A stretch of DNA of 35,524 nucleotides from Methylobacterium pseudosasicola (GCF_900114535.1 NZ_FOTK01000046.1:1-35524), one strand, 5' to 3'. Counted from the stretch's first letter, positions 24,231-32,627 are shown. Translations and numbers: made by a program. Notes: generated from the sequence alone by a model not told the origin.

Positions 24231-25412
24231 ATGCTGCACGTCGTTCCGGCCTTCTCGCGCATCGGCGAGGAGAACGCGTTCGCGGTGCTGGCCCGCGCCC
24301 AGGCGCTCTCCGCCCAGGGGCGGGACGTGATCAACCTCGGCATCGGCCAGCCCGACATGCCGACGCCGGCCCACGTGGTCGAGGCCGGCATCAAGGCCCT
24401 GCGCGACGGACACCACGGCTACACGCCGGCCACCGGCATTCCGGGCCTGCGCGAGGCCGTGGCGCGGGACATCCATCGCCGCCACGCCGTCGAGGTCTCG
24501 CCTGAGTCGGTGATGATCGTGCCCGGCGGCAAGGTCACCATGTTCATGGCGATCCTGATGTTCGGCGAGCCCGGCGCCGAGATCCTGTATCCGGATCCCG
24601 GCTTCCCGATCTACCGCTCGATGATCGAGTTCACCGGGGCGACGCCGGTGCCGGTGCCGATCCGCGAGGCCAACGGCTTCGCCTTCTCGGCGGCCGAAAC
24701 CCTGGCGCTGATCACCCCCAGGACTCGCCTGCTGATCGTCAACTCGCCGGCCAACCCGACCGGCGGCGTGACGCCCAAGGCCGAGATCGACGCCCTGGTC
24801 GCGGGACTGGGAGAGCACCCGGACGTGGCGGTGCTATCGGACGAGATCTACGGCACGATGACGTATGACGGCGAGGCCCATCACTCGCTGCTGAAGTACG
24901 AAGAGATCCGCGACCGGCTGATCTATCTCGACGGCGCGTCCAAGACCTACGCGATGACCGGCTGGCGCCTCGGCTGGTCGGTCTGGCCGAAACCGCTCTA
25001 CGATGCGGCCCGGAAGCTCGCGGTGAACGCCCATTCCTGCGTGAACGCCTCGACCCAATGGGCCGGCATCGCGGCTTTGGATGGCTCGCAGGATTGCGTG
25101 GCCGAGATGGTCGCCGAATTCGACCGCCGCCGGGCGATCGTGGTGAGCGGCCTGAACGCTCTGCCGGGCGTGTCCTGCATCGCCCCGAAGGGCGCGTTCT
25201 ACGCCTTCCCGAACATCTCTCAGACCGGCTGGAAGGCCAAGCCCCTGGCCACCACCCTGCTGGAGGAGGCGGGCGTCGCGGTGATCGGCGGCCCCGACTT
25301 CGGCGTCCACGGCGAGGGCTATATCCGCCTGTCCTACGCCAACTCGGCGGAGAATATCCGTCGTGCGCTGGAGCGGATGGGTCAGTTCTTGACCGAGCGG
25401 AAACCGGGCTGA
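24231..25412 (+). CDS. Class I/II pyridoxal-phosphate aminotransferase
   Basis: 393 residues, fold type I PLP enzyme of the aspartate/aromatic aminotransferase class. Visible catalytic residues are Asn175 (NSPANPTG), Asp204 and Tyr207 (SDEIYG), the Schiff-base Lys238 (DGASKTYAMTGWRLGW) and the C-terminal substrate Arg in GYIRLSYA. N-terminal INLGIGQPDMPTP and GYTPATGIPGLREA fit this class. The substrate cannot be told from sequence; aspartate, alanine or branched/aromatic 2-oxo acids are possible. It stands alone, with family B repeat upstream and family A repeat downstream. A GGAGAGCG just before ATG supports the start. Confidence 0.9.
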   Translation: MLHVVPAFSRIGEENAFAVLARAQALSAQGRDVINLGIGQPDMPTPAHVVEAGIKALRDGHHGYTPATGIPGLREAVARDIHRRHAVEVSPESVMIVPGGKVTMFMAILMFGEPGAEILYPDPGFPIYRSMIEFTGATPVPVPIREANGFAFSAAETLALITPRTRLLIVNSPANPTGGVTPKAEIDALVAGLGEHPDVAVLSDEIYGTMTYDGEAHHSLLKYEEIRDRLIYLDGASKTYAMTGWRLGWSVWPKPLYDAARKLAVNAHSCVNASTQWAGIAALDGSQDCVAEMVAEFDRRRAIVVSGLNALPGVSCIAPKGAFYAFPNISQTGWKAKPLATTLLEEAGVAVIGGPDFGVHGEGYIRLSYANSAENIRRALERMGQFLTERKPG

Positions 25413-25443
25413 TCCTGGAGGACGACCGTCCTCCGACCCAAAT

Positions 25444-25558
25444 CCCCTCATCCTGAGGTGCCGCGCAGCGGCCTCGAAGGAGGCCTCCAGGAATCGCGCG
25501 GCCGGCTGGAGCCCTCCTTCGAGGGCTCCGCTTCGCTACGCCACCTCAGGATGAGGGG
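25444..25558. repeat. Palindromic repeat, family A (complete copy)
   Basis: The outer arms CCCCTCATCCTGAGGTG (25444-25460) and CACCTCAGGATGAGGGG (25542-25558) are exact reverse complements. Inner arms GCCTCGAAGGAGG and CCTCCTTCGAGGGC also pair. This is the best-preserved of the three family A sites and lies between convergent genes (aminotransferase and esterase), where it may end transcription from both sides. Confidence 0.9.
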
Positions 25559-25582
25559 GCTGGTGGGACGACGGGACGGACG

Positions 25583-26659
25583 TCAAGATTTCCCCGCCCG
25601 CTTCTCGATCCAGCCCGCCAGCCAATCAGCGATGTCGAGGCTGTTCTTGTCCTGCATCAGCATGTGCGAATTGCCGTGGATCCCGATCTCCGGCAGCAGG
25701 ATCAGCTCGGCCCGGCCGCCGGCGGCGTTCGCCGCGGCGACGAAGCTACGGCACTGCTTGAGCCGGGGCGCCCAGCGGGGCGAGGCGTCGACGAAGTCGC
25801 CGAATAGGACCAGGATCGGCAGGTCCTTGTAGGGGGCGAGATCGTCCTTGGCCGGATCCGGGCAGGCGGCGGGCTCGATCGCCACGAGGGCGCGGATGCC
25901 GGTGCGGTCGAGGGCGGCGGTCTGGAACGGGTAGATGCCCGATTGCGAGTGCGAGACCAGCACGGCGCCCTTCAGCCGCTTGGCCAGTTCCGAGAGGCCC
26001 GGCACGGTTGGGTTCGGCACCGGCAGGGCCGCGGACCAGTCGGCGACCATCTGCTTCCAGAACTCGCCCTGAGCCTCCAGGGGGAACTGCATCCCCGGAA
26101 ACACCTTCGGGTATTCCGGCCCGAACCGGAAGATCGCCCAGGCCGGCTCGCGCCCGGCCGAGAAGACCGGCGGCAGCGAATCCGGCTCGGCCTTGCCCAT
26201 CTTCACCGCCTCGATCTGGGCCGGGCTGATCGCCGAGCGCCCGCGCCAGGCCTGGTCGATCACGTAGGTCGGGAAGCCCCGGCGGACGAAGAACTCGTCC
26301 CAGCCCATGCGGCCGTCCGGGGTCGTCTCCCAGGTCTTGCCGGTGAGGCAGCAGCCGTGGATCAGCACCAGGGGCGGCCGCACCGGATCCACGGGGATCT
26401 GATAGCGGACATAGACCTGATCGACCGTGATCGTCCCCGAGGGCGCGTAGGCCGGCAGGGTCGAGAGCGTGTCGGACTGGATGTCGCGACCGCCGACGAA
26501 GAAGCTGCCCTGGCCGGAGAGCGTCAGGGGACCGGGGCCCGGGTCGGCGGCGTGGACGGGAACGCTCATCGCGGTCAGGCCTCCGGCCAGCAAGGCTCCG
26601 ACGAGACGTCGGACGGCCCGTCGCGCACGGGACGGAGCGGGCAATGACAGCGTCGGCAT
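25583..26659 (-). CDS. Secreted alpha/beta-hydrolase esterase (esterase 713-like)
   Basis: 358 residues. The signal peptide has an Arg-rich n-region and ends at VHA-ADP (~38). The hydrolase core has an oxyanion segment HGCCLTGKTW with adjacent Cys103-Cys104. The nucleophile is probably Ser238 in SHSQSGIYP, an acid is likely in FGDFVD, and the catalytic His in GIHGNSHMLMQD. The HGCCLTG and SHSQSG pair recall the Alcaligenes esterase 713 family, where neighbouring cysteines form a disulfide beside the active site (from memory). The substrate is unknown. I chose ATG 26659; an upstream Met (26692) lies inside a hairpin. The gene is alone, after the TerB-like gene. Confidence 0.87.
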   Translation of the reverse strand: MPTLSLPAPSRARRAVRRLVGALLAGGLTAMSVPVHAADPGPGPLTLSGQGSFFVGGRDIQSDTLSTLPAYAPSGTITVDQVYVRYQIPVDPVRPPLVLIHGCCLTGKTWETTPDGRMGWDEFFVRRGFPTYVIDQAWRGRSAISPAQIEAVKMGKAEPDSLPPVFSAGREPAWAIFRFGPEYPKVFPGMQFPLEAQGEFWKQMVADWSAALPVPNPTVPGLSELAKRLKGAVLVSHSQSGIYPFQTAALDRTGIRALVAIEPAACPDPAKDDLAPYKDLPILVLFGDFVDASPRWAPRLKQCRSFVAAANAAGGRAELILLPEIGIHGNSHMLMQDKNSLDIADWLAGWIEKRAGKS

Positions 26660-26663
26660 GAAA

Positions 26664-26689
26664 CGTCCCGGCCCTAAGCGGCCGGGACG
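26664..26689. other. Perfect hairpin in the esterase leader
   Basis: CGTCCCGGCC (26664-26673) pairs exactly with GGCCGGGACG (26680-26689) across a 6-base loop. On the minus strand it is followed by TTTC and then the ATG of the esterase four bases on. It may end transcription from the upstream gene or hide the ribosome site. Confidence 0.6.
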
Positions 26690-26770
26690 CATCGGCCCGG
26701 TTCACCGCCCGCAAGACCTAGCATGAAGCTCGGCCGTCGCGGGAGATGCATAGCCGGAAATCAAAGTCGT

Positions 26771-27283
26771 TCAGGCGGCGATGTCGCGCTCGATCCGGGC
26801 CGTCGCCTCGCCGGGCACGTCCAGGGCCTCGGCGAGCATCTTCAGGAACTGGCGCTCCTGCAGCGTGTCCGGATCGATCGCCAGCCGCGCCGCCGCGTAG
26901 ATCCGCGCAGCCGCATCGGGATCGTCCACCCGATCGGCGATCTCGTCGATCTCGGCGGGGCTCGACAGCTCGCGGTCGAGCCAAGCCCGCCCGTCGGCAT
27001 CGAGGCCGGCGCCGGCCACCGCCGCGTCGAGGCGCTTGCGCTCGGCCGTATCAACCATGCCGTCCGCAATGGTGGCGGCCACCATCGCCCGGAGCATCAG
27101 CCGCGCCTCGTCCTCGTCGACCTTGGAAAAATCCGGGCCGCCCGTCTCCGGTGGCGCGGCTCCGCGCAGGGCCCGGTAGGCGAGCCCACCGATCAGCGCG
27201 AGGCCGCCCAAAGCCGCGCTGGCCGCGATGCCGCCGCGGCGGGCACGCACCAGCGCATCCACGATTCGCCTGCTGTCAGCCAT
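26771..27283 (-). CDS. TerB/DUF533-type protein with N-terminal membrane segment
   Basis: 170 residues. A hydrophobic stretch (~19-37, IAASAALGGLALIGGLAYRAL) follows a short basic N-terminus, so it is probably anchored in the inner membrane. The C-terminal two-thirds is an all-helical TerB-like domain (LMLRAMVAATIADGMVDTAE, with the paired acidic DGMVDTAERKRLDAAV segment) typical of DUF533. Such proteins are found near stress and tellurite genes, but the function is not defined. The start has GGAGGA five bases upstream. It lies 71 bases downstream of the acidic-tailed protein gene, on the same strand, so the two may be one transcript. Confidence 0.85.
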   Translation of the reverse strand: MADSRRIVDALVRARRGGIAASAALGGLALIGGLAYRALRGAAPPETGGPDFSKVDEDEARLMLRAMVAATIADGMVDTAERKRLDAAVAGAGLDADGRAWLDRELSSPAEIDEIADRVDDPDAAARIYAAARLAIDPDTLQERQFLKMLAEALDVPGEATARIERDIAA

Positions 27284-27354
27284 GTCGTTCCTCCCGGATT
27301 GATTCCGAATCGGTTCGGAAACCCCCGGGAGGCGGCCGAGTTCAGGCCTAAGTT

Positions 27355-27702
27355 TCAGGCGTCGGCTTCGTCGTCCTCGTCCGCCTCGTCGATATCGACC
27401 AGGAAGACGATGTCGGCCTCGTCCTCGTCCTCCTCGTCGGTCTCGCCGCCGGCATGGTGCTTGTCGTCGGTGAACTCGCCCTCGCCGTCATCTTCGGCGA
27501 GCGCGTCCTCGAAGATCTCGATCTCGTCCTCGGTGGCAGCCCGGATGATGAGGGGCGACGTGCCGTTCCAGAGCGGCTTGCCCTCGCTCGTCATCGTCCG
27601 GATGTCTTCCTTGAAGCCTTCGCAGGTGAAGAGGTCCTTGGCGGACGCCTCGTCGCTGTTGATCACCGCCACGGCGGTGCCCTCGATCTCGAGCGTGAAC
27701 AT
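27355..27702 (-). CDS. Hypothetical protein with very acidic C-terminal tail, 115 aa
   Basis: I do not recognise a family. The N-terminal ~60 residues form a compact alpha/beta-looking region (FTLEIEGTAVAVINSDEASA, FTCEGFKEDIRTM, PLIIRAATEDEIEIFEDALA). The last ~45 residues are dominated by Glu and Asp (DEEDEDEADIVFLVDIDEAD), with a very low predicted pI. The ATG at 27702 has AAGG nine bases upstream, while the ATG at 27711 directly abuts that AAGG, so I chose 27702. It is cytoplasmic. It could chelate cations or bind a basic partner, which is inference only. Divergent from the transglutaminase-fold gene. Confidence 0.75.
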   Translation of the reverse strand: MFTLEIEGTAVAVINSDEASAKDLFTCEGFKEDIRTMTSEGKPLWNGTSPLIIRAATEDEIEIFEDALAEDDGEGEFTDDKHHAGGETDEEDEDEADIVFLVDIDEADEDDEADA

Positions 27703-27950
27703 GGCCGGCATCCTTCTCGTAACCGTCCTTGGCGCGCCCAGTCAGCGGGATCGCGCGCGGGTGCGACGCACCGCCCCGGGGAGAAACGCCTGCGTCCCAC
27801 CCGGCGGTCATGAGCGCCGCGCGCGGATGCTGTAGGGGTGAACCGAACGCCCGCCAAGCCCGTCTGAGCCAGACCGCCCCGAAAGCCGTGGCGCGAATCC
27901 TGCCGGGCGGCGGCCATAACGAAACCGGACGGGAAGAAGGATCACCGCGG

Positions 27951-28835
27951 ATGCGGATCAGGCTCGGCTGCGAGATGCGCTACGCCTTCCCCTATCCAGT
28001 GCCGATGGTGGTGATGCTGAACGTGCATCCCACCCGGGCGGACGCCCTCGAAGCACCCGACACGCTCCGCACCGATCCGCCGGTCCCGGTGGAGCTCTAT
28101 CGCGACGGCTTCGGCAACCTGTGCGGGCGCCTGACCGCGCCGGCGGGAGGCTTCACCATCGGCACCGACGCGGTGATCCACGATGACGGACGCCCGGACC
28201 CGGTGCATCTGGACGCCGAGCAGCACGCGATCGAGACGCTCCCGGCCGAGACGATCGTGTTCCTGCTGCCGAGCCGCTACTGCGAATCGGACCTGCTTGC
28301 CGACGAGGCTTGGCGCCTGTTCGGCCATATCGAGCCGGGCTGGGGCCGGGTGCAGGCGGTCTGCGACTTCGTCCACGACCACATCGCGTTCGGCTACGAG
28401 TTCGCCCATGGCGACCGCACCGCCCAGGATGCCTATGCCGGCGGGCGCGGGGTCTGCCGGGATTTCACCCACCTAGCCGTGGCCTTCTGCCGCGCGCTCA
28501 ACGTGCCGACCCGCTACTGCACCGGCTATGTCAGCTTCATCGGCGAGCCCGAGCCGCACCCGGCCGGCGACTTCGCGGCCTGGATGGAGGTCTATCTCGG
28601 CGGGCGCTGGCACGTGTTCGACCCGCGCAACAACAGCCCGCGGATCGGCCGGGTGATGGTGGCCTACGGCCGCGACGCCGCCGACGTGCCGCTGACCCAC
28701 ACATTCGGCCCCAATCCCCTGGTGGGCTTCCGGGTCTGGGCCGACCGGATCGACCATCTCGACGCCGCCGGCGACGCGCCAATCCTGCCGGAAGAACCCC
28801 TGCCGCCGCAGAGCATGGCGACCCGGACGGGGTGA
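27951..28835 (+). CDS. Transglutaminase-fold family protein (cysteine-protease-like)
   Basis: 294 residues. The N-terminal part (MRIRLGCEMRYAFPYPVPMV...) matches the bacterial transglutaminase-like N-terminal region. The core has Cys169 in GRGVCRDFTHLAVAFCRALN and the later strand WMEVYLGGRWHVFDPRNN with Asp224. In classical members a His-Ala-Trp precedes that strand; here the place is Ala-Ala-Trp (209-211), so the catalytic His is not where expected. His221 is nearby. The enzyme could therefore be non-classical or inactive. AAGGA lies nine bases before ATG 27951. It ends in a pair of hairpins that face the next convergent gene. Confidence 0.85.
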   Translation: MRIRLGCEMRYAFPYPVPMVVMLNVHPTRADALEAPDTLRTDPPVPVELYRDGFGNLCGRLTAPAGGFTIGTDAVIHDDGRPDPVHLDAEQHAIETLPAETIVFLLPSRYCESDLLADEAWRLFGHIEPGWGRVQAVCDFVHDHIAFGYEFAHGDRTAQDAYAGGRGVCRDFTHLAVAFCRALNVPTRYCTGYVSFIGEPEPHPAGDFAAWMEVYLGGRWHVFDPRNNSPRIGRVMVAYGRDAADVPLTHTFGPNPLVGFRVWADRIDHLDAAGDAPILPEEPLPPQSMATRTG

Positions 28836-28842
28836 GCACCCA

Positions 28843-28900
28843 CCACGAGTACGTCTCGTGGGCTCCGCCCCCGAACCCCGCCAAAGGGCTCGCCCTTTGG
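28843..28900. terminator. Pair of hairpins between convergent genes
   Basis: CCACGAG (28843-28849) pairs with CTCGTGG (28855-28861), and CCAAAGGG (28881-28888) pairs with CCCTTTGG (28893-28900) around CTCG. Both are perfect. They sit between the convergent transglutaminase-fold and hydrolase genes. T runs are weak, so a bidirectional terminator is likely but not certain. Confidence 0.55.
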
Positions 28901-28920
28901 AAACTTGTTCTCTCGGCGAC

Positions 28921-29949
28921 TTACACTCCGGCGCCGCGGGCGATGGCGCGCTTGACCACCGCCTGCACCTCCGGGTTCGAGAGGAACAGGTCGTGGTTGA
29001 TCAGGCCGCCGCCGTAATCGGAGGCGTCGGCGACGCGCACGCCGAGAGCCTCCAGCTTGGCACGATCGGCGGCGCCGGCCCGGACGCCGCCGGCGAGGGC
29101 GGCGGAGAGTTCCAGGGCGCGGTCGTTGGTCGAGGAAATCACGGTGATCTTCGACACGTCGGGCCCGAGCCGGGCGACGCCGTTCGAGAACAGGTCGAAA
29201 TCGATGTCGGGGGCGGCCAGCACCACGGCGCCGATGCGCGACATCGCCGCCTCGCCGGCCTCGGCTCGCAGCATGCGGATGGTTTCGAGGGTCAGCAGCG
29301 TGCCCATCGAATGTGCGACGATGTTAATGCGACCGCCGCTCGGGGTCGCCGTGATGGCCTTCAGCAGGTCCTCGAAGGCATCCCGCGACCAGAGCGCGCT
29401 CTCGCGGTCGTAATTGTAGTCGAAGGTCGCGGCAGCCGACGGCCAGGTGAACAGGCCGGAGACGCCCCGGAACCGGATGCCGTCGGACAGGCGCGCCGCG
29501 CTGACGGCGGCGGATTCGAACGATTCCCGGTAGCCGTGCACGTAGATCAGCACGTCGCGGCCGAGCGCCGCCTGCGCGAAGGCCTCCGCGGCGCCCGGGC
29601 CGGTCTCGGTCTTGGGCACCGCCCCGATGGTCCAGTCGCCGGTGATCACCGCCGAGACCTTGCCCAGCAGCGAGCGGTCCGGCGGCGACAGGCGCACCTC
29701 GGCGAAGCTCAGGCCGCGGCCGCGCTCGGAATTGAAATACGGCGGCCGGGGCGGCGTGCCCACGGGCTTACGCGTCGTGGCCACCAGCAGCACCGGCATG
29801 ACGTCGAGCGCCGACTGCTTCTCGGGCAGGGCCGCGGAGGTGCCGAGGTCATCGGTGACGCAGGCGCCAAGGGACGGGGCGAGCCCCGCCGCCCCCGCGA
29901 GGGCGCCGATCCGAAGGAGTGCGCGGCGTGAGACGGTATGGCTCGACAT
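28921..29949 (-). CDS. Tat-type lipoprotein alpha/beta hydrolase (DUF900-like)
   Basis: 342 residues. The N-terminus has a twin-Arg segment (SRRALLRIGAL) and a lipobox ending at Cys30 (PSLGAC), so it is probably a Tat-exported lipoprotein. The body shows DVLIYVHGYRESFESA (oxyanion region) and NIVAHSMGTLLTLE, with nucleophile Ser214. FTWPSAAATFDYNYDRESA and the C-terminal HDLFLSNPEV support the DUF900/alpha-beta hydrolase family. The final His in INHDLF is the likely catalytic one. The substrate is unknown. The first Met of the open frame (30069) lies far upstream in a non-conserved stretch; the chosen ATG (29949) directly precedes the Tat signal. Confidence 0.87.
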   Translation of the reverse strand: MSSHTVSRRALLRIGALAGAAGLAPSLGACVTDDLGTSAALPEKQSALDVMPVLLVATTRKPVGTPPRPPYFNSERGRGLSFAEVRLSPPDRSLLGKVSAVITGDWTIGAVPKTETGPGAAEAFAQAALGRDVLIYVHGYRESFESAAVSAARLSDGIRFRGVSGLFTWPSAAATFDYNYDRESALWSRDAFEDLLKAITATPSGGRINIVAHSMGTLLTLETIRMLRAEAGEAAMSRIGAVVLAAPDIDFDLFSNGVARLGPDVSKITVISSTNDRALELSAALAGGVRAGAADRAKLEALGVRVADASDYGGGLINHDLFLSNPEVQAVVKRAIARGAGV

Positions 29950-30155
29950 GATCCGGGTGCGTTCGGGCGGGGCGCCAACCGTCGCGCAGGATCGTGACCA
30001 TGGCGGGGCACGATCGGGGGCCGAGCCTGTGGAGTGCGGGTAATCAGCGGTTCGTGGTGCAACGGACACAGGCGACGCGCCGAGCGGCGCGCCGAGCCGG
30101 TCCCCCGCGGCGATCCCCTCTCGACGGCGACGCCAAGCGCCGCCATGAAGGGCTC

Positions 30156-31142
30156 ATGACGCCGTCCATCGACATCGAGAGCCTGCGCGAGCGCCTGCTG
30201 CGCGGCGACCGCGCCGCCCTGGCCCGGGCGATCACCCTCGCCGAGTCGAAACGGCCCGATCACCGGGCGCTCGCTGCCTCGCTGATCGACTCGGTCCTGT
30301 CCGAGACCGGCAAGGCGATCCGGGTCGGCATCACCGGCGTGCCCGGCGTCGGTAAGTCCACCACCATCGACGCGCTGGGGTCGAACCTCACGGAAGCCGG
30401 CCACAAGGTCGCGGTGCTGGCCGTCGATCCGTCCTCGTCGCGCACCGGCGGCTCGATCCTCGGCGACAAGACCCGGATGGCCCGGCTCGCCCACGATCCG
30501 AAGGCCTTCATCCGCCCCTCCCCGTCCTCGGGCACGCTCGGCGGCGTCGCGGCCAAGACCCGCGAGACCATGCTGCTCTGCGAGGCGGCGGGGTTCGACG
30601 TGATCCTGGTGGAGACCGTGGGCGTCGGCCAGTCCGAGACCGCGGTGGCCGACCTCACCGACTTCTTCCTCGTGCTGATGCTGCCTGGGGCCGGCGACGA
30701 ACTTCAGGGCATCAAGAAGGGCATCCTCGAACTCGCCGACATGATCGCGGTCAACAAGGCCGATGTTGGCGAGGCCGAGCAGCGGGCCAACGCCGCCGCC
30801 TCCGAATACCGCGCCGCCCTGCACATCCTCACCCCCGCCTCGGCGACCTGGACGCCGCCGGTGGTGACGATCTCGGGCTTCCACAACCTGCGCCTCGACG
30901 CCCTCTGGGCGAAGATCGTCGATCACCGGGAAAAACTCACCGCCACCGGGGAGATTCAGGCGAAGCGCCGGGCGCAGGATGTGAAATGGATGTGGGCCCT
31001 GGTCCATGAGCGGCTGCATCAGCGGCTCGTCGGCTCGCCGGAAGTCCGGCGGAGCACCGCCGAGGCCGAGGCCGGTGTCGCCCGGGGCGAGACATCCCCG
31101 GCCGCGGGCGCGGCGGCCATCGCCGAGCTGATCGGCCTCTGA
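30156..31142 (+). CDS. meaB: Methylmalonyl-CoA mutase-associated GTPase MeaB
   Basis: 328 residues, the G3E P-loop GTPase MeaB. Walker A is GVPGVGKST (61-69), then AVDPSSSRTGGSILGDKTRM (switch region), VETVGVGQSE (Walker B), and NKAD (200-203) for guanine. It protects and reloads adenosylcobalamin on methylmalonyl-CoA mutase. In Methylobacterium, meaB is needed for growth on C1 and C2 compounds through the ethylmalonyl-CoA/glyoxylate cycle (established for M. extorquens). The mutase genes are not in this window. The start ATG 30156 follows AAGGG. Open frame upstream to 29994 is not protein-like. It diverges from the hydrolase. Confidence 0.95.
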   Translation: MTPSIDIESLRERLLRGDRAALARAITLAESKRPDHRALAASLIDSVLSETGKAIRVGITGVPGVGKSTTIDALGSNLTEAGHKVAVLAVDPSSSRTGGSILGDKTRMARLAHDPKAFIRPSPSSGTLGGVAAKTRETMLLCEAAGFDVILVETVGVGQSETAVADLTDFFLVLMLPGAGDELQGIKKGILELADMIAVNKADVGEAEQRANAAASEYRAALHILTPASATWTPPVVTISGFHNLRLDALWAKIVDHREKLTATGEIQAKRRAQDVKWMWALVHERLHQRLVGSPEVRRSTAEAEAGVARGETSPAAGAAAIAELIGL

Positions 31143-31306
31143 CGTTGCACCTCGGGCGTTTACCCTGATCCGCATCGGGCGGGCCGGATCGCAGAAAATC
31201 ACCGCGGCGCGGTGCGCAAACCCGGTCTCGCGCGTTCGGTGCACGACGAGGGATCCTGCGGCGCCTCCTGTCGTACCGGCGCCGCGCTCACGTCGAGGAG
31301 AGTGTC

Positions 31307-31684
31307 ATGGTGGATACGGATCGGATCGTCGGCGGCGCCAAGGAAGCCCTCGGCAAGGCTCAGGGCACGGCCGGCGACTTCGTGGGCTCGAACCGGGACT
31401 CGGTGGAAGGCCGGGTCCGCGACGTTCAGGGCCAGGCCCAGAACGCCTACGGGCAGGTCAAGGACAAGGCCCGGGACCTCGCCGACAAGGCCAGCGACTA
31501 TGCCGGCGACGCCTATGGCCGGGCTGGCGACGTCGCGGGCGACGCCTACGAGCGGGGCGGCTCCTACCTGCGCGACGGCCGCGCTGCGGTCGGCGCCCGG
31601 GTCGAGGAGAACCCGCTGGTCGCGCTGCTGATCGCCGGCGCGGTCGGCTACGGCATCGCTCTGCTGTTTCACGGGCGCCGCTGA
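31307..31684 (+). CDS. CsbD-family protein with C-terminal membrane anchor
   Basis: 125 residues. The first ~40 have the CsbD pattern (DRIVGGAKEALGKAQGTAGD, then SVEGRVRDVQGQ). The middle (~40-95) is a run of Ala/Asp/Lys/Gly/Tyr-rich helical repeats (DKARDLADKASDYAGDAYGR...). The last 25 residues form a transmembrane helix (PLVALLIAGAVGYGIALLFH) ending in GRR, like the anchor of YqjD/ElaB proteins. CsbD proteins are stress-induced. The anchor suggests membrane association. GGAGAG lies five bases before ATG 31307. It stands alone, convergent with the dehydrogenase. Confidence 0.87.
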   Translation: MVDTDRIVGGAKEALGKAQGTAGDFVGSNRDSVEGRVRDVQGQAQNAYGQVKDKARDLADKASDYAGDAYGRAGDVAGDAYERGGSYLRDGRAAVGARVEENPLVALLIAGAVGYGIALLFHGRR

Positions 31685-31692
31685 ACCCCTTA

Positions 31693-31720
31693 CGGCTCCG
31701 CCCTCACGGGGGCGGAGCCG
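31693..31720. terminator. Hairpin between convergent csbD-like and dehydrogenase genes
   Basis: CGGCTCCGCCC (31693-31703) pairs perfectly with GGGCGGAGCCG (31710-31720), six-base loop. Only weak T runs follow on either strand. It sits 9 bases from both stop codons and probably ends both transcripts. Confidence 0.6.
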
Positions 31721-31728
31721 CTTCGGCC

Positions 31729-32529
31729 TTATTGTGCGGTCCAGCCGCCATCCATGCTGATATTGGCGCCCGTGATCTGGCTCGCCGCGTCGGAACACAG
31801 GAAGACCGCCAGCGCCGCCACCTGATCGACGGTGACGAACTCCTTCGTCGGCTGCGCTTTCAGCAGCACGTCCTCGATCACCTGCTCCTTGGTCAGGCCC
31901 CGCGCCTTCATCGTGTCCGGGATCTGCGCCTCGACCAGCGGCGTCCAGACATAGCCCGGCGAGATGCAGTTCACCGTGATCCGGTGCGGCGCCAGTTCCA
32001 AAGCGGCCGCCTTGCTGAGCCCGCTGATCCCGTGCTTGGCCGCCACGTAGGCGGACTTGAACGGCGAGGCCACCAGCGAATGCGCCGAGGCGGTGTTGAT
32101 GATCCGCCCCCAGCCCCGGGCCTTCATGCCGGGGATCGCGGCATGCATCGCGTGGAACGCCGAGGACAGGTTGATCGCGATGATCTGCTCCCACTTCTCC
32201 GGCGGGAAGTCCTCGATCGGCGAGACGAACTGGATGCCGGCATTGTTGACCAGCACGTCGACGGCGCCGAACGCCGCTTCCGCCTCGCGAACCATCTCGG
32301 TGATCGCCTCGGGCTTGCTCATATCGGCGGCCGAGTAATGCGCCTTCACGCCTTGCTCGCGCTCGATCCCGGCGCGAATCTCCTCGATGGCCTGCGCATC
32401 CCCGAACCCGTTGAGCACCACGTTGGCCCCCTGCGCCGCGAGGGCGCGGGCGATGGCGAGGCCGATGCCGCTGGTGGATCCGGTGACGAGGGCGGTCTTG
32501 GACGTGAGGGTCTGGGACGTGAGAGTCAT
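31729..32529 (-). CDS. bdhA: 3-Hydroxybutyrate dehydrogenase
   Basis: 266 residues, classical SDR. The NAD motif is TGSTSGIG (16-23), NNAG follows, and the triad is Ser148, Tyr161 and Lys165 (SAYVAAKHG). PTKEFVTVDQVAALAVFLCS and LVEAQIPD are typical of D-3-hydroxybutyrate dehydrogenase. The enzyme interconverts 3-hydroxybutyrate and acetoacetate, in use of the storage polymer PHB. The start is firm: AGGAGG five bases before ATG 32529. Residues of the open frame upstream are not conserved-looking. It is a single-gene unit, with the two-component pair upstream on the same strand. Confidence 0.93.
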   Translation of the reverse strand: MTLTSQTLTSKTALVTGSTSGIGLAIARALAAQGANVVLNGFGDAQAIEEIRAGIEREQGVKAHYSAADMSKPEAITEMVREAEAAFGAVDVLVNNAGIQFVSPIEDFPPEKWEQIIAINLSSAFHAMHAAIPGMKARGWGRIINTASAHSLVASPFKSAYVAAKHGISGLSKAAALELAPHRITVNCISPGYVWTPLVEAQIPDTMKARGLTKEQVIEDVLLKAQPTKEFVTVDQVAALAVFLCSDAASQITGANISMDGGWTAQ

Positions 32530-32627
32530 GGGGCCTCCTGAGCTTCGTCCCGAAGGGTGTTGACCAACGTTCGGGACCGGACGGTGCGCGAAAACCGGGG
32601 CTTTCAACTCATGATCCCGTACCTGCC

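Noticed and set aside
31143..31306. EcfG-type stress promoter before the CsbD gene
   Set aside because: No GGAAC plus CGTT pair at 16-17 bases was found.
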